From the NCBI GenBank assembly GCA_024276255.1, contig JAJRXO010000283.1:1-5833 (forward strand): a stretch of 5,833 bases of DNA, written 5' to 3'. Shown here piece by piece: positions 1-5,375 of this stretch (positions are counted from its first letter, which is position 1; the number at the start of each line of letters is the position of its first letter). This stretch comes from Chloroflexota bacterium. GTDB lineage: Bacteria; Chloroflexota; Anaerolineae; J102. The translations under genes and the position numbers were made by a program. Under the pieces are notes generated by a model. That model had not been told where the DNA came from and made no database searches. It was given only the letters and a program-made list of their open reading frames with translations.

Positions 1-2793
1 CGCTATGGCGAGCGCGCAGACGATCCCGAGGTGCAGCAGCGCAAGGAACATGAGCTGAAGATCATTCATCAGATGGGCTTCGACACGTACTATCTCATCG
101 TATGGGATCTGTGTGAATATGCTCGCAAGAATAACATCTGGTGGAATGTACGCGGCTCGGGAGCAGGCTCGCTGGTCGCTTATGCCATCGGCATCACCAA
201 CCTGGATCCTATGCCCAACAATCTCATCTTCGAGCGCTTCCTGAATCCCGGCCGCGTGAGTATGCCTGACTTCGATCTCGATTATCCTGACGATCAGCGG
301 GAGCAGATGATCGAATATACCATGCAGAAATACGGGGAAGACCGGGTGGCGCAGATCGTCGTCTTCGGTACCATGAAAGCCCGCGGCAGCGTGCGCGACA
401 CGGCCCGAGCCCTGGATATCCCGCTGGAAAAAGTGAACCAGGTGGCCAAGCTCATTCCCGGCGGCCCCAAGGCCACCATCGATCAGGGCCTGGCAGAAGT
501 AGCGGATCTGCGTCAGCTTTACGAAGAAGATCCGCTCATGAAAGAGTTGCTTGATCATGCCCGCAAGCTCGAGGGCGTGGCCCGACACGTCAGCATCCAT
601 CCGGCCGCCGTCATTGTGGCTGATAAACCGCTTACCGAATATACCCCCTTGCGGCGTTCCCCGGCCAAGGGCCTGCGTGATTACATCACCCAGTATACCT
701 ATCCGGTGCTGGAATCCATCGGCCTGCTCAAGCTGGACTTTTTGGGGCTTTCCACCCTCAGCATCATGCGGGAGGCGGCCGCGCTGATCAAAAAACGGCA
801 TGGCATTGAGTACCGGCTCGACAACATCCCCATCGATGATCCACGCGCCTACGAGCTGCTGTCATCAGGTGAGGTCACCGGCGTGTTCCAGGTCGAATCG
901 GAGGGCATGCGCAACACCCTGCGAAAAGTGCGACCCACGCGTTTCGAACATATCGTTGCTACCATTTCGCTGTATCGGCCGGGTCCCATGGACTTCATCG
1001 ACAGCTATGTCGATCGCATGCACGGCCGGGAAGAGATCGAATATCTGCATCCGGCGCTGGAGCCCATCCTCAAGGAAACCTATGGCATTATCGTCTACCA
1101 GGAGCAGATCATCCAGATTGCTTCCGAGCTGGCCGGTTACACGCCCGGTGAGGCCGATCTCATGCGCCGCGCTGTAGCCAAGAAAAAGGCCAAGGAGATG
1201 GCTGAGCACCAGATCAAATTCGTCGAGGGCGCAGTGGCCAACGATATCCCTCAACGCGTGGCCGAGGAGATCTACGAGGAGATCAAAGTCTTCGCCAATT
1301 ATGGCTTCAACAAATCACATGCCGCCGACTATGCCGTGATCACTGTGCAAACTGCCTATCTCAAGGCCCATTATCCCGTCGAGTACATGACCGCTTTGCT
1401 GACGGTCGAGCTGGATAACCTGGAGAAGGTGGGCAATTTCATCAACGAATGCCGCAATATGGGCATCGCTGTGTTGCCTCCGGATATCAATGCCTCCGAA
1501 CTGGGCTTCACCATTCAGGAAAACGTGAGCGAGGCCGATCACCAGGTCTCGCGCAGCTCTGCTTTTGATTTCCCCGTGCCCGCGGGCGCAGGTATCCGCT
1601 TTGGCCTGGGCGCAGTAAAAAATGTGGGTCATGGCCCGGTGGAAGAGATCTTGCGCGCTCGCAAAGAGGGCCCCTTCACTTCCCTGGAGGATTTTTGTCA
1701 ACGTGTCGATCTGCGCCTTGTCAATCGACGGGCCCTGGAATCATTGATCAAGGTGGGAGCTTTCTCGCAGTTTGGCGATCGCGAGATGATCCTGGCCGTG
1801 ATCGACAAGATGATGCAGATGTCGCAGCATACCTGGCAGGCCAGAGATGCTGGCCAAATGATGCTGTTCGATGTGGAAGATGTCGCCCCTGCCAGCGCCG
1901 CACATTTACTGGAGCCGCCTCCGCAGTACACACCTGTTCCCCCCCGCCAACGACTGGAATGGGAAAAAGACCTGCTTGGTGTTTACGTGTCTGATCATCC
2001 CTTGCTGAGCGTAACGGCCAACCTCAAGGAGGTAATCACCTGTCTTTGTAATGAAGTGACGATTGAGAAAGTGGGTAGGAGTGTGGTTTTGGCCGGTATG
2101 GTGGCAAGTGTACGCACCATTGTCACCAAAAAAGGCGATCGTATGGCCTTTATGACCCTGCAGGATCTGCAGGATTCCTGCGATGTAACCATTTTCCCCC
2201 GCACTTTTGCCGCCACCCCGCCCGAACTGCTGAAACCGGGCACCATTGTTCTGGTGCGAGGTAAGGTGGAAAAGAACAACGAGCGTATCAGTGTGGTGGC
2301 GCAGGCGATTACTGCGGATTTCAAGATCGCTCTTGCCGAGAGCACCGCTGCTCCCTCCCTGCCTGACTTCGCCCAACCACCCTCCTCCCCCTCGTGGGAA
2401 GATGAAGACGATGCCCCTCCCGGCCCGCCGCCCGTGCTGGACGAACCGCCTGTTTACCTCACGGTTCCCGCGGCGTCGGCCCCTCCCTCATCGGTCACGC
2501 AGGCTCCGGACAACGGCAACGGTCATGCCCCCGCCCCCCGCACCTTCATCATCCATTACAACGCGCCCGCAGATATCGATCGGGCCAGACAGGAATTAAG
2601 TGCCATCGTGGCAGCCTGTGCTGAATTTGCCGGTCAGGATCGCTTTGAGATCAGCCTTAACCATGTTGACAAGCGTGTTTTGCTGGCCTTCCCCTCCAAA
2701 ACCACCCGCTATTGCCCAGAGCTGATTACTGCCCTGCGCCGTTACGGATGTGAGATTACCGAAAACGCTACCTCCACCGTCGTGTCTGGATAA
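1..2793 (+). CDS. dnaE: DNA polymerase III subunit alpha, 5'-truncated
   Basis: Catalytic subunit of the replicative DNA polymerase III holoenzyme, extending DNA chains at the fork. The frame is open from base 1, so the gene begins outside the window. 930 codons are visible, and the N-terminal PHP domain and first part of the palm (roughly 250-300 residues by family length) are missing. In window codon numbers, RGSGAGS (51-57) and PDFDLDY (90-96) mark the palm. D92, D94 and D246 (in LKLDFLGL) match the three catalytic aspartates of the C-family polymerases (E. coli D401, D403, D555). The fingers follow (YRPGPM, YGIIVYQEQ, NYGFNKSHAADYA), then a helix-hairpin-helix region near 533-575. A QMMLF clamp-binding peptide lies at 619-623, an OB fold at about 689-778, a Pro-rich linker at 780-846 and a C-terminal domain at 847-930. 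No exonuclease insertion or intein is present, so it is DnaE rather than PolC. It ends in TAA. Confidence 0.97.
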   Translation, partial: RYGERADDPEVQQRKEHELKIIHQMGFDTYYLIVWDLCEYARKNNIWWNVRGSGAGSLVAYAIGITNLDPMPNNLIFERFLNPGRVSMPDFDLDYPDDQREQMIEYTMQKYGEDRVAQIVVFGTMKARGSVRDTARALDIPLEKVNQVAKLIPGGPKATIDQGLAEVADLRQLYEEDPLMKELLDHARKLEGVARHVSIHPAAVIVADKPLTEYTPLRRSPAKGLRDYITQYTYPVLESIGLLKLDFLGLSTLSIMREAAALIKKRHGIEYRLDNIPIDDPRAYELLSSGEVTGVFQVESEGMRNTLRKVRPTRFEHIVATISLYRPGPMDFIDSYVDRMHGREEIEYLHPALEPILKETYGIIVYQEQIIQIASELAGYTPGEADLMRRAVAKKKAKEMAEHQIKFVEGAVANDIPQRVAEEIYEEIKVFANYGFNKSHAADYAVITVQTAYLKAHYPVEYMTALLTVELDNLEKVGNFINECRNMGIAVLPPDINASELGFTIQENVSEADHQVSRSSAFDFPVPAGAGIRFGLGAVKNVGHGPVEEILRARKEGPFTSLEDFCQRVDLRLVNRRALESLIKVGAFSQFGDREMILAVIDKMMQMSQHTWQARDAGQMMLFDVEDVAPASAAHLLEPPPQYTPVPPRQRLEWEKDLLGVYVSDHPLLSVTANLKEVITCLCNEVTIEKVGRSVVLAGMVASVRTIVTKKGDRMAFMTLQDLQDSCDVTIFPRTFAATPPELLKPGTIVLVRGKVEKNNERISVVAQAITADFKIALAESTAAPSLPDFAQPPSSPSWEDEDDAPPGPPPVLDEPPVYLTVPAASAPPSSVTQAPDNGNGHAPAPRTFIIHYNAPADIDRARQELSAIVAACAEFAGQDRFEISLNHVDKRVLLAFPSKTTRYCPELITALRRYGCEITENATSTVVSG
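1855..1869 (+). other. Beta-clamp-binding peptide of DnaE (QMMLF)
   Basis: The codons read Gln-Met-Met-Leu-Phe, followed by Asp-Val-Glu-Asp. This fits the QxxLF consensus by which bacterial polymerases attach to the sliding clamp. It sits between the helix-hairpin-helix region and the OB fold, where E. coli alpha carries its internal QADMF motif. The assignment rests on family knowledge and position. Confidence 0.8.
2338..2538 (+). other. Pro/Ala/Ser-rich disordered linker within DnaE
   Basis: About 67 codons between the end of the OB fold and the C-terminal domain encode a low-complexity stretch rich in Pro, Ala and Ser. An acidic patch (WEDEDDAPP) lies in its first half and NGNGHAPAP at its end. 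The DNA is C-rich here. It is predicted to be flexible and to tether the last domain (window codons 847-930). The E. coli protein passes from OB fold to C-terminal domain without such a stretch, so it is a lineage feature. Its function is unknown. Confidence 0.75.
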
Positions 2794-2800
2794 CCGACAC

Positions 2801-2827
2801 AAAAAAGTCCGGCCGCATGCGACCGGA
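2801..2827 (-). terminator. Rho-independent terminator of the minus-strand operon
   Basis: On the minus strand, TCCGGTCG and CGGCCGGA pair around a CATG loop (8-bp stem with one G-U wobble, bases 2808-2827). One C and then six T (complement of AAAAAA at 2801-2806) follow. This lies 26 bases past the stop codon of the HesB-family gene. On the plus strand the same stem carries a C-A mismatch and is followed only by ATTTG, so it would be a poor terminator for dnaE. Confidence 0.75.
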
Positions 2828-2852
2828 ATTTGACAGCGGACAGACTTGAGTT

Positions 2853-3254
2853 TCAGTGGCAGGACTCGGGCATATCTTCGCCGGTGTGGCTCTGGGCTGT
2901 GCGGAACGAACTGCCGCAGCCGCACGAGCTTACTGCATTGGGGTTTTCGATATTGAAGCCGCCGCCCATCAGGCTTTCCACCCAGTCGATATGGGCGCCA
3001 TTGATATAGAACAGGCTGGCTGGATCGACGATCACCCGCAGGCCGAATTGTTCGTATACTTCGTCATCCGCGCGGATGTTGTCATCAAAGGTCATGCCGT
3101 ACTGCATCCCGCCGCAGCCGCCACCCTGCACAAAGACGCGCAGGGCGTGGGTTTCGGTCAGGCCTTTTTCATCCAGAATCGTGCGGATCTTGTTCGCCGC
3201 GGCGGCGGTGAGCACCACGCCGACTTCGGTTTGGGTCGTTGTTTCGGTTGCCAT
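2853..3254 (-). CDS. HesB/IscA-type iron-sulfur cluster carrier (ErpA-like)
   Basis: A 133-residue A-type carrier, a cytoplasmic protein that receives iron-sulfur clusters from a scaffold and passes them to apo-enzymes. The three family cysteines are present: C47 in GGGCGGMQYGM, then C111 and C113 in SSCGCGSSF. The core (VVLTAAAANKIRTIL to NPNAVSSCGCGSSF) spans almost the whole protein. After the usual CGCGxSF end it carries 16 extra residues ending ESCH, with a further cysteine (C132). The frame is open further upstream to 3398, but that part overlaps moaA and does not resemble the family. I therefore place the start at ATG 3254, with a GGAGG 13 bases upstream (3268-3272). TTG 3263 or CTG 3257, in frame, are alternative starts. 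It follows moaA by 85 bases and is likely co-transcribed. It could be named erpA, iscA or sufA; sequence alone does not separate them. Confidence 0.93.
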   Translation of the reverse strand: MATETTTQTEVGVVLTAAAANKIRTILDEKGLTETHALRVFVQGGGCGGMQYGMTFDDNIRADDEVYEQFGLRVIVDPASLFYINGAHIDWVESLMGGGFNIENPNAVSSCGCGSSFRTAQSHTGEDMPESCH

Positions 3255-3255
3255 C

Positions 3256-3272
3256 AGGATCAAACATCCTCC
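3256..3272 (-). promoter_or_regulatory. Shine-Dalgarno site partly inside a small hairpin
   Basis: On the minus strand GGAGG (3268-3272) is the ribosome binding site for the HesB-family gene, 13 bases from ATG 3254, which is rather far. Between them AGGAT-GTTTG-ATCCT forms a perfect 5-bp hairpin (3256-3270) whose 5' arm uses most of the GGAGG. It could weaken initiation. The stem is short, so a biological role is a guess. Confidence 0.4.
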
Positions 3273-3300
3273 AGGAGATAGTTTGGGGTGTGGGGGGTAT

Positions 3301-3331
3301 TGTAAGGGAATTTGTGTAAAAGGGATGTAAA
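3301..3331 (+). repeat. Short TGTAA(AA)GGGA direct repeats between moaA and the carrier gene
   Basis: TGTAAGGGA (3301-3309), TGTAAAAGGGA (3315-3325) and a further TGTAAA (3326-3331) lie in tandem in the moaA-carrier gap. Read on the minus strand these are TTTACA-like elements with a TACAAT hexamer at 3299-3304. The best -35 match sits 21 bases from that hexamer, too far for a good sigma-70 promoter. This may be a weak internal promoter or a protein-binding site, or chance in a low-complexity spacer. Confidence 0.3.
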
Positions 3332-3339
3332 GCGGGTCA

Positions 3340-4365
3340 CTATCCACCGATTTGTGACATAAGACGTAATTGCGGGACCTCACCATCCGCCAGGCCATTG
3401 CCCCACGGCTTGTGAAAAGCGGCCTCCAGGATCTGCTGTTTCAGTATTTCCGGGTCGACATCCTCGCGCAGGCGCCCCAGCACATCGAATTCACCGTCGC
3501 GCAGCAGGCACAGGCGCAGCTTGCCGTCCGCTGTGAGACGCAGGCGATTGCAGCCGGCGCAAAATGGCTCGCTGATGGTGCTGATAAAGCCCAGAGAACC
3601 GGGGGCTCCCGCCAGCCGGAACGGCGCCGCCGGATCGCGACCGTCATAGCCGGGGATAGGTTGCAACGGTCCCAGGACCTCCTGGATGTGTTGTTTGGTT
3701 TCGTCAGATGTGACCACCGAGCTGCGGGCAAAGTCCGCTTCCGAGGCGAACGGCATCAACTCGATGAAGCGAATCTGCCAGGGATGCAGCAGGGAAAGCC
3801 GCGCCATTTCGACAACCTCATCGTCATTGAATCCGCGCGTGACCACCACATTGAGTTTGATGGGGCGCAGGCCTGCTGCCTCGGCTGCTTCGACGCCCGC
3901 CCACACCGTATCGAGATCGCCCCAGCGCGTGATTTGCTTGAACTTGACAGGATCGAGCGTGTCAAGGGAGATGTTGACGCGCTGCAGGCCGGCGCGGGCC
4001 AATGGTTCAGCCAGTTGCGCCAGCAGGATGGCGTTGGTCGTCATGGCGAGGTCCCGAATGCCGGGCGTGTGCGCCATGGCGCGCACCAGCTCCACAATGT
4101 TGGGGCGCACGGTTGGCTCGCCGCCGGTAAGCCGGATTTTATCAATGCCCAGATCAGCCATCATGCGCACGATTGTCAGCAATTCTTCATCCGACATCAG
4201 CTCGTGGCGGGGCCGAAAACGCGTGTCTTCTGGCATGCAGTACACACAACGCAGATTGCACACATCCGTGAGCGAAATGCGCAGGTAGTGAAGTCGTCGC
4301 CCATAGATATCGTGCAGCGGTGGGCGCACTTCGTTGCGGGTCGATAGATCAGGTGTTGACGCCAT
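3340..4365 (-). CDS. moaA: GTP 3',8-cyclase (molybdenum cofactor biosynthesis protein A)
   Basis: Radical-SAM enzyme that, with MoaC, makes cyclic pyranopterin monophosphate from GTP, the first step of molybdenum cofactor synthesis in the cytoplasm. At 341 residues it is family length. The N-terminal 4Fe-4S/SAM motif is C36, C40 and C43 (DVCNLRCVYCMPE). RLTGGEP at 78-84 contributes the GGEP SAM-binding loop. The second 4Fe-4S cluster is held by C269, C272 and C286 (EPFCAGCNRLRLTADGKLRLC). R274 and R276 fall where GTP-binding arginines are expected. The protein ends in the conserved Gly-Gly tail (QIGG). ATG 4365 overlaps the 3' end of the upstream regulator gene by 17 bases and has no Shine-Dalgarno sequence, which suggests translational coupling. 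No other mo- gene lies in the window, so the rest of the pathway must be elsewhere. Confidence 0.97.
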   Translation of the reverse strand: MASTPDLSTRNEVRPPLHDIYGRRLHYLRISLTDVCNLRCVYCMPEDTRFRPRHELMSDEELLTIVRMMADLGIDKIRLTGGEPTVRPNIVELVRAMAHTPGIRDLAMTTNAILLAQLAEPLARAGLQRVNISLDTLDPVKFKQITRWGDLDTVWAGVEAAEAAGLRPIKLNVVVTRGFNDDEVVEMARLSLLHPWQIRFIELMPFASEADFARSSVVTSDETKQHIQEVLGPLQPIPGYDGRDPAAPFRLAGAPGSLGFISTISEPFCAGCNRLRLTADGKLRLCLLRDGEFDVLGRLREDVDPEILKQQILEAAFHKPWGNGLADGEVPQLRLMSQIGG

Positions 4366-5023
4366 GAGTAACGGTGGGAATCAGGAGAGGGCGTGGAGTA
4401 GGATGAGCGTGTAACAGACGATACGTGCAGCGCGTATCGCCGACGGCAATGTGCGCGATGCGTTCGCAGGTGGCCCCGGTAAGTTCGCTGATCAGGGCGT
4501 GGTCCATGTGGCACAGCTCGGGGTGCACTTCCACCAGATCGTTATAGGGACAATTGCAGGTATGCAGCATGGATGAGTCAGCCTCGTTGGCCGTCCATTC
4601 GGCCATATATCCCTGTTCATTCAAAAAATCGACCACCGCCTGCAGCCTTTGGGCGCCAGTCGATTCTGTCAGCCTGGCCGGTGCCCGAGCCGCGGTTGTT
4701 CTTGCCAGATCTTCCATTACCCCGGCAATAGCTTCGTTGGAAAGCACCTGTTTTAGTGCCCGCAAACTTCCATCGGCCAGTTGTCGATAGTTATTCGGGA
4801 AATGACTTTTGGCATTGGGCGTCAGCGTATACACTTGCTGGGGCCGCCCGGCTCCTGCCCGCCGCCGCACGCGCGGCGTGCATACAAGATCATCACCGAT
4901 CAATAGATCGAGATGATGCCGCACTGAAACCGGCGCCATTTCCAGATGGGCCGCCAATTCGCCAACCGTAGCATGGCCTTGTTTCTTGAGTTGATTCAGG
5001 ATTTCTTGACGAACTGGATGCAC
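4349..5023 (-). CDS. SufR/COG2345-like winged-helix regulator with C-terminal four-cysteine motif
   Basis: A 224-residue transcription factor if started at GTG 5023. The N-terminal winged helix-turn-helix covers about residues 3-70: HATVGELAAHLEMAPVSVRHHLDLL holds the helix-turn-helix, and GRPQQVYTLT is the wing. The C-terminal half has C158-X12-C171-X14-C186-X12-C199 plus C156 (CNCPYNDL ... PELC ... ATC ... TRCTYRL). This resembles the cysteine region of cyanobacterial SufR, a 4Fe-4S-sensing repressor of the suf operon, and of the COG2345 family. Iron-sulfur binding is inferred from that resemblance. The frame runs back to TTG 5089, but that TTG is the -35 hexamer of the gene's own promoter, so it cannot be translated from that transcript. 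GTG 5023 is the first plausible in-frame start after the predicted transcription start and has only a weak GAG upstream. It is the first gene of the minus-strand operon with moaA. It could be named sufR-like; I do not claim orthology. Confidence 0.88.
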   Translation of the reverse strand: MHPVRQEILNQLKKQGHATVGELAAHLEMAPVSVRHHLDLLIGDDLVCTPRVRRRAGAGRPQQVYTLTPNAKSHFPNNYRQLADGSLRALKQVLSNEAIAGVMEDLARTTAARAPARLTESTGAQRLQAVVDFLNEQGYMAEWTANEADSSMLHTCNCPYNDLVEVHPELCHMDHALISELTGATCERIAHIAVGDTRCTYRLLHAHPTPRPLLIPTVTHGVNT

Positions 5024-5060
5024 GGGATTTCTCGATACGCTAGAAAGGAATATGCCACCG

Positions 5061-5089
5061 ATTCTAACATGGAAGACAGGGCCTGTCAA
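5061..5089 (-). promoter_or_regulatory. Sigma-70-type promoter of the regulator-moaA-carrier operon
   Basis: On the minus strand a perfect -35 TTGACA (5089-5084), a 17-base spacer and a -10 TAGAAT (5066-5061, five of six consensus bases) predict transcription from about 5054. That gives a leader of roughly 30 bases before GTG 5023. An A/T-rich tract (5088-5108), resembling an UP element, lies directly upstream. Confidence 0.8.
5075..5087. promoter_or_regulatory. Candidate operator: 13-bp perfect palindrome in the promoter
   Basis: GACAGG-G-CCTGTC is a perfect inverted repeat with 6-bp arms. It overlaps the inner bases of the -35 hexamer and fills half of the spacer of the minus-strand promoter. 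A dimeric regulator bound here would block RNA polymerase. The adjacent winged-helix protein is the obvious candidate, giving autoregulation. The sequence shows the palindrome; which protein binds it is inference. Confidence 0.5.
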
Positions 5090-5108
5090 TTTTTATCAAA
5101 TTTTTCAT
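5088..5108 (-). promoter_or_regulatory. A/T-rich UP-like element
   Basis: A 21-base stretch with only two G/C pairs, containing two AATTTTT blocks 10 bases apart on the plus strand. It lies immediately upstream of the TTGACA hexamer in an otherwise G+C-rich region. Such tracts bind the alpha subunit of RNA polymerase and raise promoter strength. The role is inferred from composition and position. Confidence 0.45.
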
Positions 5109-5213
5109 AGAAATACCCGAAACCGGCCAGCGCACGCATCCCGCGTTCGCTTCCTCTGGCGATGTTTATGGACGACCGGGCGTAAAAACCGCTCCCAGGC
5201 CTTCGTCGAGTGG

Positions 5214-5242
5214 TTGTTCTTTATGTGTAGACCTGCTACAAT
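5214..5242 (+). promoter_or_regulatory. Extended -10 promoter of the lipoprotein gene
   Basis: TGC-TACAAT (5234-5242) is an extended -10 element with five of six bases matching TATAAT. Seventeen bases upstream is a weak -35, TTGTTC (5214-5219). Transcription would start near 5249 and leave a leader of about 127 bases before ATG 5376. The -10 match is good but no other evidence supports its use. Confidence 0.5.
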
Positions 5243-5257
5243 GCCAGCTAGCATCGT
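5226..5257. promoter_or_regulatory. Inverted repeats at the lipoprotein promoter (candidate operators)
   Basis: TGTAG-ACCTG-CTACA (5226-5240) is a perfect 5-bp-arm inverted repeat that covers the extended -10. Overlapping it, bases 5238-5257 form an imperfect 20-bp palindrome (16 of 20 positions symmetric, centred on AGCT) across the predicted transcription start. Either could bind a dimeric regulator. Neither resembles the GACAGG palindrome of the opposite promoter, so a different protein would be expected. Confidence 0.35.
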
Positions 5258-5375
5258 CCTAAATGACGGCATCGCCGTTGCCACTGCGCCGACGAATCCC
5301 GTCTTCATTGCATTCAGCCACATACTCCGTAGCTGCCCGAGCAGTTACCATATTCCAGGATATCTCCTCGCCCAT

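Larger units (their letters stand above)
5024..5375. other. Divergent intergenic region between the regulator and lipoprotein genes
   Basis: These 352 bases hold two divergent promoters (minus strand 5061-5089, plus strand 5214-5242), a palindrome in the first and inverted repeats around the second. A 6-bp hairpin, GACGGC-ATC-GCCGTT (5265-5279, last pair G-U), falls in the predicted leader of the right-hand gene and has no U-tract. I see no convincing gene between 5110 and 5213, no tRNA and no recognisable riboswitch. Confidence 0.6.

Noticed and set aside
2856..3281. Plus-strand 141-codon open frame antisense to the HesB-family gene
   Set aside because: It mirrors a well-supported carrier gene and shows no motif or ribosome site.
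3299..3331. Internal promoter TTTACA / TACAAT before the carrier gene
   Set aside because: The spacing is 21 bases, well outside the 16-18 range, and no better -35 lies nearby. I listed only the repeats.
3255..3398. Longer 181-residue form of the HesB-family protein
   Set aside because: The extra 48 residues overlap the end of moaA, lack family similarity, and include out-of-character Pro/His/Tyr sequence. ATG 3254 gives the normal N-terminus.
3370..4347. Plus-strand 325-codon open frame antisense to moaA
   Set aside because: moaA has all six cluster cysteines and full length on the minus strand. The antisense product has no recognisable domain and is a by-product of G+C-rich codon use.
5241..5375. 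In-frame ATG 5241 as the lipoprotein start
   Set aside because: It overlaps the TACAAT -10 box, and its 45 extra residues would put the lipobox too far from the N-terminus.
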